Origin: Glandiceps talaboti
Taxonomy: Eukaryota > Hemichordata > Enteropneusta > Spengelidae
NCBI RefSeq assembly: GCF_964340395.1
Contig: NC_135560.1
Coordinates: 3,613,998-3,677,997 of the forward strand
Reading direction: 5' to 3'
Length of the DNA stretch: 64,000 nucleotides
Below, one piece after another: positions 23,586 to 34,885 of this stretch. Position numbers and translations under genes: made by a program. A model generated the notes under the pieces. The model had not been told where the DNA came from. It saw nothing but the letters and a program-made list of their open reading frames with translations, and did not search any database. The first letter of the stretch is position 1. Each line of letters opens with the position of its first letter.

Positions 23586-24608
23586 AATCTCTACTTACAT
23601 TTGTATACCTTCTCACGGGAACCAATAATATCAAATACAGTGTAGAATATACTATATTCCTAAATGTACAATATCGCGTTTGAAATTAGAAATATATATT
23701 TACAGACAGTACAGAATAATTTGATTAAAGGTAATTCAACCAAACATATAATACATGACAATTGTCAAAGCAATGGAAAACTGTAATTTATATTTTTCTT
23801 TCCCAGATGGCCTGAAATTTAACACTGACGTAGTTGGTTATTATCTATTGCAATCAATAAAGATCTTCATTTGGTCATATAACTTATATTATATTATTTA
23901 ACCATAAACCATAGATGTAGTGTTACAGCAAAGTATTAAGTTGGTGTAATTGTCATCTATGAATTCCATATATAAATATTCTCATTGATATTGCTATATG
24001 CATATTTTCAATTGGAATTAAACACACCATGCGCTTAGAAGGAGTGCGGTATTCGACAGAAGTTGAACGGAAATGGATGATGAATCGTTAGCGAAGTAGT
24101 TCAATGACGGAATATGCTACCAAGTTTAATCCTTACTAGCAGTGTTTAAAGGTTGGACAACTTTACACCTAAAGGTTGTTAGCGTCCGTCTTTTCTGTGT
24201 AATTTCCAGTTTTTGTTGCCATTAATAATGTGTCTCGTACATCATACGGAAAAAAACGTGTCATTTAGTCATCTCCGTAAAATGTAAACGTTTTAAACAT
24301 ATCAAGGGATATTTATATTGTACACATGGTGGTTTTGCTTAGTCACGAATCATGGAAATGGTTTGGGTCAATCAATACTTAAAGTAGCCATACGTCACGA
24401 TTTAGAATTGAACCCTTTACTGACTCACTAATGATCAATCACAAACACTTCTAAAATGTTCTCTTGAATAGAGAAGGGTTACTTAACCTCGAGGGACATT
24501 TCGTAGCAGTGTTAACGTTGTCAGCGTTAAAAGCTCTCGTCTTGATGTAGGTATATACGAGACATTTAGAAAACCCTCAACAGAGAAGAGACTGTGATAG
24601 TATCACAC
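23586..24608. other. Non-coding, nothing recognised
   Basis: No frame of note. The sequence directly after the Penelope-like fragment does not continue the element in a way I can follow. Confidence 0.45.
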
Positions 24609-24735
24609 ATTAACATACACATATAGGAATTGCATATGCTTGAGTAGCTCATTAACATACACATATAGGAATTGCACATGCCCAAGTAGCTCATTAACAT
24701 ACACATATAGGAATTGCACATGCTTGAGTAGCTCA
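24609..24735. repeat. 42-bp minisatellite, first block (three copies)
   Basis: ATTAACATACACATATAGGA starts at 24609, 24651 and 24693. The first ~30 bases of the unit are almost invariant; the following CTTGAG/CCCAAG segment varies. Confidence 0.95.
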
Positions 24736-25160
24736 TTAGTAGCTGTGAGTTCTAAGCATATTTGTTCTAGCGAGGTGGATTTTTGACTGATCTGAAGTCA
24801 ATTTATGGCATTTTTTCAGGATATGAAAATTATAATAGTACTCCTAGTACTTGATCAGTCTCAACCCTTGTCGGTTATTTCCATATTTCCATATGTGACC
24901 ATTTCGGGGGATGGGGGGAGGGGGGGGGGATGGAAGGGGCAGTGTTTGGTTGTTCGTTGGTTTGTTGTCGTTTACTCATGTATGTATCTACCCATTTGTC
25001 AGTTTATTTTGTTTATTCTGTTTGTTTGTTTGTTTGTTTGTTTTTGTTGTTGTTTTTGTTTGTTTGTTTGTTTGTTTGTTTGTTTACTTGTATGTATGAT
25101 TATTTTGTTTTGTTTATATTTGTAAACAGAACTAAATGAGCCTAAGCACCCTGTGGCTTG
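24736..25160. other. Insert between the two 42-bp repeat blocks
   Basis: About 425 bp, with a G-rich patch at 24905-24940 and a GTTT array (25019-25087). Overlapping Val/Cys/Leu/Phe frames are repeat artefacts. No insertion signature is evident at its edges. Confidence 0.6.
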
Positions 25161-25256
25161 AGTAGCTCATTAACATACACATATAGGAATTGCACATGTG
25201 TGTGTAGCTCATTAACATACACATATAGGAATTGCACATGTCCGAGTAGCTCACAT
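25161..25256. repeat. 42-bp minisatellite, second block (two copies)
   Basis: The same unit as at 24609, starting at 25169 and 25211, in the same orientation and with the same invariant core. It is flanked by AGTAGCTC on both sides. Confidence 0.93.
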
Positions 25257-25478
25257 AAAAATCATGTTTTAAACCATCTGACTGAAATCTATCTGTGTTA
25301 TTTGTATATTAATATTACTTTGCAATAAGTTTGATAAATAGTCCTTTTCAGTTCTATTAAATCTAGATTATAATTATTCAAAAAATGAACTGTTTAGAAC
25401 ATTTTGAAACATGAGTGAAGTCCATCGATCAACCATTGAAAACTGCAAGTAAGCGGTATTAGTTTATATTGTGACATA

Positions 25479-25851
25479 TCCGATTCCGTAAATTATTTAT
25501 TTAATATACAATGATATCTACCTCATATGTAAAAGTAAACAAAATGGAACCAAATCTAACAGTAATATGTGTAATGTTAGCCTTACATATATGACGATGT
25601 TATTTAGCCACTTTTCACTACTTCATCACTAGTGTTTCCGTTCTGCTATTACATATTGTAGACAGTAAAATATACACCCTTTAGATTTCCATCACCCCAT
25701 TCATGTAACCAGGCAACGGCTTATATGCTCAAGAAACCTTCATAAAGGCAAAAAAGTATATCTAGGTCAATTCTGTTGTCGCTAACCATCAAACGAAAAT
25801 ACTTCACTAAATCGTTCAGAAGTATACTTTTATATAGATTTATTCCCAGCT
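25479..25851 (+). repeat. Dispersed duplication, copy 1
   Basis: About 370 bp that recurs, in the same orientation and at roughly 95% identity by eye, at 31681-32268. Shared landmarks are TCCGATTCC at the start, ACAAAATGGAACCAAATCTA in the middle and TTATTCCCAGCT at the end. This copy lacks the inverted insert found in copy 2. No coding potential; likely an unidentified dispersed repeat. Confidence 0.85.
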
Positions 25852-27000
25852 GTAGTGAACGTGAACGAGATGAAGAAATAGTTGTAGCACACTAACAAAG
25901 CAGGAATCTTTTAAATTAGAAAATAAGAAATTCCACTACAGACAGAGAACGTCACATAGACGAATGAAAGATTCAATGTATCCAGCTCCAGACTTTACGC
26001 TAGCAATCGCATCACATTGTTGGCATTTTTGTTCATTATTTATTTCAACATTATAACACTATATTCGGTATGCTCTTTGCATTGTATCAACATACTTCAT
26101 AAACGTAATCCACACACCATAGGCATTTGTTAGTGACCACTTATAATTGAGATTTTGATGGTATTTTCATGACCTTAGTAGTCTGTTTAGTACACTGTCG
26201 AGATACACCGTGAACTGGTCGTACCACATAGCCCTCGTATTCTCCGCTTGTTGTCATTACATTGCCAAAGCTGATAATAACAACCTTTAGCCTGGTTGAT
26301 CACTGTGTGCAGCCCCTTTAACCATGACAACTAGTCAGACTATCCCATTCAAATGTATCCGTATGTAAATATACATGTGCTACGCTACATGGGGCAATTG
26401 ATAATCTTTAAGAGTTAATTATCACACTTTTTGTGGTACTTTTGTACTAGTCTTGTAAATATTGAATGTAATTTAGTCTTTTTTAATTTCTGAGTAATGT
26501 AAATGAGGTAATCCTATAGACATCTGAAATAAATAAACAGAAGCGCAGTAAACAGGCTAATGACCTTTGTTGACAAGCAAGAATTTGTAATTACCGTGTT
26601 TGGGTTCAGACATGACGCTGTTTATACATGTCGCCAAACACCCAGTTGGAGAGAATCTTATTCTTGCAATAGCTAACATGGGCGTCAAGACAATAATTTA
26701 GAAGTGCTTTTATAAATTTACGCCATCTCGTTTCCATAGGTATTGCTATCATTTTTCCTGAGAATAAGAGAGTGTAGTGATGAGGACATCACATTTTAGA
26801 TAAGAAGGAAGAATGTCATGACTCTACATGTTTACTATTTTAAAAGATTTCATGTCTGGAAACAATTGTCCTCAAGGCGCCCTTTTGTTTCAAATTCACG
26901 GACGTAAGCGTCATTCACGTAATTTACGTATAGTCATGTTTACACAATAGACATTTCAAGTTTTCCTGTAAAGTGATTTGTAAAATTTAAGTTAGTCGAC
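25852..27000. other. Non-coding, nothing recognised
   Basis: An AATAAATAAA motif near 26526 could be an element tail, but there is no coding remnant to support that. Confidence 0.4.
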
Positions 27001-27014
27001 TTTTGGCTCTGGCC

Positions 27015-27055
27015 ATGGGAGTGAGGCCGTTTTAGGCCGAACTCATCAGGGCTTT
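27015..27055 (-). ncRNA. Possible decayed hammerhead-like motif
   Basis: On the minus strand CTGATGA (plus-strand TCATCAG at 27043-27049) is followed by a GGCC/GGCC hairpin (27035-27038 with 27025-27028). The GAAA that should close a hammerhead core is replaced by a TCAC sequence. GAGT/ACTC pairing also brackets the hairpin. It may be a dead relative of a Penelope-like hammerhead, or coincidence. Confidence 0.25.
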
Positions 27056-27120
27056 GATAAATAAAGTCAATGTTCCAGTTCATACCACATATATCGTCTC
27101 ATATGCAGTTTATCATTTTT

Positions 27121-28960
27121 ACCTCCCGTAAGGGTACGGAAGGTATTAAAATACAAATGTCCGTCTGTGTGTGCGTGTGTGTAAAATTCGGCTGGCTCAA
27201 TTGTAATCAAATTTGGAATATATAATCTTTAGAGTAATAGCTAGACCTGATTAGGTTTTCAGCCAGATTGGTTAATGTTTAATTAGAGAAATTTGCATAT
27301 TAATGAAATCAAATAATTAAGCAATATCTTAAGACCGCATACTTCAATTTCAATATAATTTAGTATATTCGTTATAACAACATACATTTGTCCTATATGA
27401 TGTACCTTACAGCATTAACGAATAATTTGCATAATTAATTATTTTTGGTAATTAGGCTATATCTTAAGAATGCATACTTCATATTCAACATAATTTAGTA
27501 CATACGTTAACCATAAAAAAACACATATGTGCTATAAAGTTAGTTGATGTAGCGTACAGTGTTAATGAATAAATAATTTGCATAATTAATGATTTTCGGT
27601 AATTAGGCTATATCATAAGAATACAGACTTCAATTTCAATATAATTCAGTACACATGTTAACAATAACAATCGCACATGTCATGTAAAGCTTGTTGATAT
27701 ACCTTTTAGTGTTAATGAATAATTTGCATAATTAATGATTTTCGGTAATTAGGCTATATCTTAAGACTGCATGCTTCGATTTCAATACAAATTAGTACAT
27801 AATGTTAACCACAACAAAGCAGGTACGTCCTATAAAATTTGGTGTTATAGCATACAGTTTTAATTAAAAATTTGCATAATTAATGATTTTAGGTAACTAC
27901 GTTGTATCTTAAAAATGCAAGCTTCAAATTTCGTATAATGTGTGTAAAATTCGGCTGGCTCAATTGTAATCAAATTTGGAATATATAATCTTTAGAGTAA
28001 TAGCTAGACCTGATTAGGTTTTCAGCCAGATTGGTTAATGTTTAATTAGAGAAATTTGCATATTAATGAAATCAAATAATTAAGCAATATCTTAAGACCG
28101 CATACTTCAATTTCAATATAATTTAGTATATTCGTTATAACAACATACATTTGTCCTATATGATGTACCTTACAGCATTAACGAATAATTTGCATAATTA
28201 ATTATTTTTGGTAATTAGGCTATATCTTAAGAATGCATACTTCATATTCAACATAATTTAGTACATACGTTAACCATAAAAAAACACATATGTGCTATAA
28301 AGTTAGTTGATGTAGCGTACAGTGTTAATGAATAAATAATTTGCATAATTAATGATTTTCGGTAATTAGGCTATATCATAAGAATACAGACTTCAATTTC
28401 AATATAATTCAGTACACATGTTAACAATAACAATCGCACATGTCATGTAAAGCTTGTTGATATACCTTTTAGTGTTAATGAATAATTTGCATAATTAATG
28501 ATTTTCGGTAATTAGGCTATATCTTAAGACTGCATGCTTCGATTTCAATACAAATTAGTACATAATGTTAACCACAACAAAGCAGGTACGTCCTATAAAA
28601 TTTGGTGTTATAGCATACAGTTTTAATTAAAAATTTGCATAATTAATGATTTTAGGTAACTACGTTGTATCTTAAAAATGCAAGCTTCAAATTTCGTATA
28701 ATATGATACATATATCAACCATAATGATACGCACTTGTCCTATGAAGTTTGTTGCTACAACTTTTACCTTTTAATGAGTATTTTGAATAATGAACGATAT
28801 TCAGTAATTAAGCAGTATCATGCACTCTTCAAATTCCGTATAATTTGGCACATACATTAACTTAAGAAAGCACGCTTGTCCAAAAACAAAGCCTGTTACC
28901 ATAGTTTTTTTAATATTCTAATGAGTTATTTGCATAATTAGTGATTCCCTTACGGAAGGC
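27121..28960 (+). repeat. Hairpin-headed array of ~148-bp degenerate units
   Basis: Begins with a near-palindrome CCTCCCGT...ACGGAAGG (27122-27144) and a GTCCGTCTGTGTGTG stretch. Then come degenerate units of about 148 bp marked by GGTAATTAGGCTATATCTTA (about 27449, 27600, 27747, 27895 and onward) and TTTGCATAATTAATGA. It ends near another CCTTACGGAAGGC-like motif at about 28948. A 762-bp block is duplicated in tandem inside it. An inverted relative lies at 33590-34490. Confidence 0.85.
27178..28702 (+). repeat. Near-identical 762-bp tandem duplication
   Basis: 27178-27939 and 27941-28702 are the same sequence at every position I compared, with a period of 763. The junction joins CGTATAATG to TGTGTAAAATTCGG. 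Because the block already contains diverged ~148-bp units, the perfect copying must be far younger than the units, or an assembly artefact. Confidence 0.93.
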
Positions 28961-31609
28961 ATTCCGTTTAAATCTGGTACTACAAATCTTGCTGATGATT
29001 TGATATGGAGGAGAATCCAAACCCGTTTTAAAGGCTATTGGTGGTAGTCTACCGCTCGGCAACCAAGCGAGTGTTTCCCCAAGGCATCTAGGAGATCGAA
29101 ACATTTCCCTGAAGACAAGCGAGTTCCCCGTAAAAAAGGCTAATTTGCCCAGAGAAGACCTTCACGATTCATGTTTTTCTACTTCCTACCAGACGAAGGA
29201 ACGAGGCTATATCTGACTCCAAAGAAATATCGACCTAATTTAGAGAACTGATAATGATGAAGCCCTAGGAACTGGAACGTTATTATTTTCCAAAATTGAA
29301 TGACTTGTGTATGGACCAATATGGAAGTTAAAAAGAGCTAAGTGAATATTTACCACTCGTCTGATGAAGAAAAAGAAGTATGCAAATATGAACTCTGACA
29401 ATACAATCTGTTGTCAAGAGATTTAAGCTAGTTTGAAGACGTAAAACCATGAGAACGAAGAACTAATCGAACTCTTTCAGAGAGTCAACTTGACATTTTG
29501 AACATTTACTTTGGACTGCAATAGAATTTCCTATATCTTAACTGAGTTACGTGTTTCTTAGAAAAGATGTGTGCTTATTAATTTGTTTTCGGTAGTTATT
29601 GAACTAGAATATCATCTATCGAGTCAACTTCCAAAGTGTGTATAATCTAAGACTAGGCTGACTTCATTATTGTACTGTATATTTATTTTCTTGGAATGAT
29701 AATTTAGTTTAGCGATAAGATTTTTGTCGTCAAAAATGTTAATTATCCATGTTAATGTACAAAATCATGTAAATACTCGTATGTCTTGTGTTTTCGGGCA
29801 AGTTTTGACATGCCTGCCTAAAATGCCGATTTTCGCTCGTGGTTGATTGTAGCGGGGTGGAGGTACGGTCGGCTCTGTCTTTGCTCGGGAACCACGTTTG
29901 AAAAGTCACGCTCAGAACGACATGCATGCTGTCAAAATTTTCCACAAACCACATTTTCGTCATTGTTCTCTAGCTCGCCGACAGCTACTTCCATATGTGT
30001 TAATTCTAAATGTTTCCTATTCTCTTAACTCACTTCTTGATCATACTATCTGTTTTCGCGCCATGTTAAGGATATACCATATGCATTTTATTTGGCTATA
30101 CAGTTCAGTTGCACATGATCTGAACAATTGTGTTTAACGAGTTTATCAATAGTAGTCTGGCTGCATGCTCCAGTGGTTTGATTTTAGCGAGGTCATTTCA
30201 CCGTCGAGTACCCAACAATACTACAGTATAAGATAACGTCGTCAACTTTTCACTATCTTCCTTTTTAAATATACTGGAAAAACAAATTGATGATTATGGT
30301 TGTATGCTCCGGTGGAATTGAGTCGGACAGTTCACTGTCGTGTACGCATGATTAAAATTTTGTTTCATACTTTTTTCCATGTTACAATTTGCTATCTGTT
30401 ATAGTATTTGTTGCATTTCTATGTTTTAAACGCCTGTTACCCTTTGTGTGACCGACACTCTTCCTATTCACATATAAACTCTTGAAAGCCATTGTTAAAT
30501 TACACCACTATTGTAGTTCAAGAACACTCCCATGCATGTCCATCAATTATGCAAAGTGCGTCATTGACAATTACTGTCGTCGTATTCACATTCATTTCCA
30601 TGCTTATAAAAGGTATAAAGCATGAAGATTTCGAGTTTCGTCTTATGCAGTGATGCTTTATAGAAATCATTCTTCTCCAAAATTACGAACCTTATTATTA
30701 CTCTCGCATTCATGTTTTTATTCTTAATTATCTGTAGGTTGACAAAACCACTATAGCCTGTCGAAAAGCCCACAAGTGTGGCTCTATTAAAAATGTCATT
30801 GTTTAATGTAATAGAGATAACGAGATGACTACAACATAGAATATTATATACGGTGCCTAAAGCGCAAACGAGACAAGAAAATTCACTAATACGTAGACGT
30901 AGAAGACGTCGGAAATGTCCTGTCGACAGTTCACAGGTATGGCTCTATAATATGTGTCATGATCTTTAACCTTTTTTTTTATCAAGGAGGACTGTGTGTT
31001 GTAAAAATCCTCAAGTAAAAAAATATAGAAAAAAGGAAAAGATTTTAATTGACGTAAGGTAGGAAAGCACTCGTAAGAATCCTGATCAATTAGGAATCAA
31101 GTATTAAATTCTACTTTTGACTATAATAGCATCCTGGTAGTAGAGTTATTTTTAAAGTTTATTTTCTGTAAAATCTATGTTAAGCAAGAGACCGATTAAT
31201 GTGAATATTGAATTGCCATACCTCATTATAATGTAAATAATTATGTACAGTTTATACCAATCAATAAAACGCCAAGCATAACTGTTGGAAGGGGGACTTG
31301 TTGAAATGTATCTTTTATCTAATTTCTATGATTTTCTTATTATCTATACAGCTAAGTAACATCTGTATTCATCATTTACTCTTCATCTATCTCAGTTTAC
31401 AGAGCAATCTTTTTCTAAAGTTCATTGTTGATGAGCCATGTAGTCTGGTCGATATACACATGTCTTGTAATCAACGTCTAGTTATTTTATACTATTGTGT
31501 CTGAAAATTCTATTTTTAGTGGTCCAGGAGTATATCATGTGCTACGATATCAAATGTTTTTCATATGCCAGAATAGTATCTGTGTTTTACTTTTCTTTTC
31601 GTAATAGAG
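28961..31609. other. Non-coding, one weak internal duplication
   Basis: Near 30163-30225 and 30298-30350 two diverged segments share a TGCATGCTCC/TGTATGCTCC, GGTGG, TTCACTGTCG order. Small open frames (29739-29963, 29843-30028, 30561-30773) are not recognisable. Confidence 0.45.
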
Positions 31610-31980
31610 AGGAGAATGTCGTATTTCCATTTTTATTCTTTTTACGGATTTGGACAAGCCTTGGAGGAGAAATAACAATGTCCGATTCCATAGATTATTT
31701 ATTTAATATACACTGATATCTACCTCATATGTAAAAGTAAACAAAATGGAACCAAATCTAACAGTACAAAATGGAACCAAATCTAACAATAATAATATTA
31801 CTGTTAGATTTGGTTCCATTTTGTACTGTTAGATTTGGTTCCATTTTGTTTACTTTTACATATGAGGTAGATATCAGTGTATATTAAATAAATAATCTAT
31901 GGAATCGGACATTGTTATTTCTCCTCCAAGGCTTGTCCAAATCCGTAAAAAGAATAAAAATGGAAATACGACATTCTCCT
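31610..31980. repeat. Perfect palindrome, 179-bp arms, 13-base spacer
   Basis: 31610-31788 is the exact reverse complement of 31802-31980; I compared all positions and found no mismatch. The spacer 31789-31801 is AT-only apart from its last base. Each arm carries two tandem copies of a 25-bp unit that starts ACAAAATGGAACC. The left arm contains the beginning of dispersed duplication copy 2. Open frames across the arms (31495-31716 and 31899-32102) are not genes. Confidence 0.97.
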
Positions 31981-32268
31981 GTGTAATATTAGCCTTACAT
32001 ATATGGCTTGATGTGAATTATTTAGCCACTTTTCACTACTTCAACACTAGTGTTTCCGTTCTGCTATTACATATTGTAGACAGTAAAATATACACCCTTT
32101 AGATTTCCATCACCCCATTCATGTAACCAGGCAACGGCTTATATGCTCAAGAAACCTTCATAAAGGCAAAAAGTATATCTAGGTCAATTCTGTTGTCGCT
32201 AACCATCAAACGAAAATACTCCACTAAATCGTTCAGAAGTATACTTTTATATAGATTTATTCCCAGCT
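31681..32268 (+). repeat. Dispersed duplication, copy 2, disrupted by the palindrome
   Basis: Matches copy 1 (25479-25851) from TCCGATTCC to AATCTAACAGTA (31681 to about 31767), and again from GTGTAATATTAGCC (about 31981) to TTATTCCCAGCT. The material in between is the centre and right arm of the palindrome, which copy 1 lacks. The ancestral state is therefore copy 1, and the inverted piece arose after duplication. Confidence 0.88.
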
Positions 32269-33017
32269 ATAAGATTTAATATCCAAGTGCATGACAACAA
32301 TATAGATTTACTGTATGCTTCAATATAAAACATGGTGTGGACTGGCTATGGCATGTATGGGGAAAACGTTCTTAAGTTTGTATATTATAATTACCTGGCT
32401 TCTTTTCATAGAATGTATAACAGCTGAGTTTGAGGGAAATCGACTCTTCGTTTTGATCTCGATAAAACCGTTGGTGCATTGCTGGGCAAATTAGAGTAGG
32501 CTGCTTTTGTTGTTTCTTTTTGCAAAGTTCAGGATATGTAGTCTGAAGTTAACGATTTTCCAAACACACTTCATAATTATAACCGTTTGAAAGTAATTAT
32601 ATAGACTTTATCAAGCGTATTGGATTGAACTTAATTGAAATGTACATCAGTATAGTATTGAAATGATGTACATGTTTTCACTTGTTGTGGAAGTTTAATC
32701 AAGAAATTATGCCGATATTAGACTAAAGTACAAGCGTGGATGGGAAAAACCTATTAACTTCCATTTGACATTATTTTAGCATTGAATGAAAATGTACATA
32801 AAAAACGAAGAAAGCCGCAAGGAAAGACATCTTTACAATGATCTCCTAAATAGCATAGGAATGGTTGATTCACAGTGCATAGTAAAGTAACTTTAATAAT
32901 ATACCTACTTGTAAAACTCTTTGCATTACATCCTATTCGCTATCGATAATTCATTAAGTAAACAAGAATGTAGTCAAGAAGCTACAATTCTGTGCTATCT
33001 CGTCTGTCTTATGCAAA
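32269..33017. other. Non-coding, nothing recognised
   Basis: AT-rich. If the candidate exon at 33018 is real, this is its 3' flank; no AATAAA on the minus strand is seen, only a weaker ATTAAA-like motif near 32890. Confidence 0.4.
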
Positions 33018-33231
33018 TCAGGTCTTTTTCATCTTCACAGACTGCTCACTACTATCAGTGACGCCACTTAAGGTTTGGAGGATGGCTCGTTGTGGGTCAG
33101 TGACATCATCAAGAGCTTTAACAGTAGCTTGCTTAGTTGTGATAGTTGTTTCCACGTTTCCTTCCGGGCTTTCATTGTTATTATCCATCTCATAGTTTGG
33201 AAATCTTAGCAGAATCAGGGAACTAGAGCTG
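33018..33231 (-). CDS. Candidate terminal coding exon, unknown protein
   Basis: The end of a minus-strand frame has coding-like composition that its upstream part lacks. A possible acceptor TTGTTGACAG would start the exon at about 33231. The exon reads SSLILLRFPNYEMDNNNESP and continues through an acidic, Ser/Thr-rich stretch (ETTITTKQATVKALDDVTDP, LSGVTDSSEQSVKMKKT) to TGA at 33018-33020. The product is not recognised; the composition would suit a cytoplasmic C-terminal tail. The upstream part of the open frame (33240-33563) includes a GAAT microsatellite and is unlikely to be coding. No partner exon was found. It may be chance. Confidence 0.3.
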
Positions 33232-33294
33232 TCAACAATAATATCCCCATATAGTCCCATTTCGCAATTTGATGTAGTGAAAATAAAAATTAAG

Positions 33295-33363
33295 TGAGTG
33301 AATGAATGAATGAATGAATGAATGAATGAATGAATGAAAGAATGAATGAAAGAATGAATGAAG
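33295..33363. repeat. GAAT microsatellite
   Basis: About 15 GAAT units with two GAAAG interruptions. It produces the Phe-Ile-His-Ser repeat in the minus-strand frame. Confidence 0.95.
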
Positions 33364-33589
33364 AGATCGAATTGGTCAATTAATTGATGAAAACAGTGTG
33401 GAATTACAAACCAAACAAATTGATGAACGAATGGAAGATAAGAATAGCACATTATGAAAGAAGTCGTAGGAAATAGAAAACTTTGTCGAGAAGAAAAGTA
33501 GAGCAGATTTAACCTGAATGCCTCCCATAAGGGCAAACCATAGGTTTTTGCTCCTACAAACAATGTTGGAATGCATTCTTATTATTAAG

Positions 33590-34490
33590 GATATAGCCTA
33601 ATTACCGAAAATAAGTAATTATGCACATTAATCATTAAAAATAAACACTATGCTAACATGCTTTACAGGACATGTGTGCTTTGTTAAGGTCGATGTCTGC
33701 CAAATTACATGGAATTTGAAGCTTGCATGCTAAATATATAACCTAATTACCAACACCCATTAATTATGCAAATTGCTCATTAAAAATACGTACTATGCCA
33801 AGAGATAGACTTTAGAAGACATACGTGCATACTATGGTTGATGTGTGTACCATACTTTGCGGAATTTGAAGTGTGCATTCTCTAGATATGACAATTATTC
33901 CAAATCATGAATTATACAAGTTACTCATGAACTCTAAAAACTAGGCCAACAGGCTGTATATAATATATGTGCTTTGTTATGATAGATATATGCACACAAT
34001 GTTACGGAATTTGAAGTGTGCATTCTTTAGATATAGTTTAATTGCTGAAAATCTTTAATCATGCAAATTTCTCATAAAACTATAAGCTACATCAAAAATC
34101 ATTATAACACATGCGCTTTGTTATGTTCAATGTAAACTGAATTTGAAAATGCGTTCTTAAGATATATAGCCTAATTACCAAAGCTCATTAATTATGCAAA
34201 TTATCCATTAAACTATAAGCTACATCAATAAGCTGTACAGCAGATATGTATTATGTTATGCTTAATGTATAAACCAAATTATATTGAATTTGAAGTATGC
34301 ATTCTTAAGATATATAGCCTAATTGCTAAAGGCCACAATTATGCAAATGACAAATTAATCCTCATTGGATGTGTAGCAAGATTTGTAGCAAGTTTCATTA
34401 GAATCGGTGCTACAGGTTTTGAGATATCGTGTCCATAGATAGTTAGAGAGAAGCATAACAAAAATTCCCCTTAGCGGAGGTAATAATGTG
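33590..34490 (-). repeat. Inverted relative of the ~148-bp array
   Basis: Read on the minus strand it starts with a CCTCCGCTAAGGGG hairpin-like head at about 34487. It continues with units carrying GGTAATTAGGCTATAT, TTTGCATAATTAATG and AACAAAGCACA..TGTCC blocks, like the plus-strand array at 27121-28960. About six diverged units are present. The minus-strand head also holds a GATATCTCAAAACCTGTAGC segment typical of this kind of repeat. Confidence 0.82.
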
Positions 34491-34799
34491 GTACTTTATG
34501 TTAGGAAATGATATGCAAAATCTTCCTACGATATTGTAACAATAATCACGATTTTTACTCTTTATACATCAATACGACGTATTACCACCAGTACAAGTAT
34601 GGAAGTAAAAGTATCTATCATACAAACTAGAAGATGAAGCGACACTACCAGCTCCCTAAGATTAAATGAAATCGACAGTTTCATCATTTAATTAACATTT
34701 ATTCATTAGTGAGTATAAAAACGACTTCACTCTTCCACTTTACTAAGCTTCATTTAAAAAAAAAGAATATCCAAACGTAGTCACATATACTGTATACTA

Positions 34800-34885
<86 letters not shown>

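Noticed and set aside
24609-25256. 42-bp repeats considered as a CRISPR array
   Set aside because: Units are head-to-tail without unique spacers of regular length, and the genome is animal.
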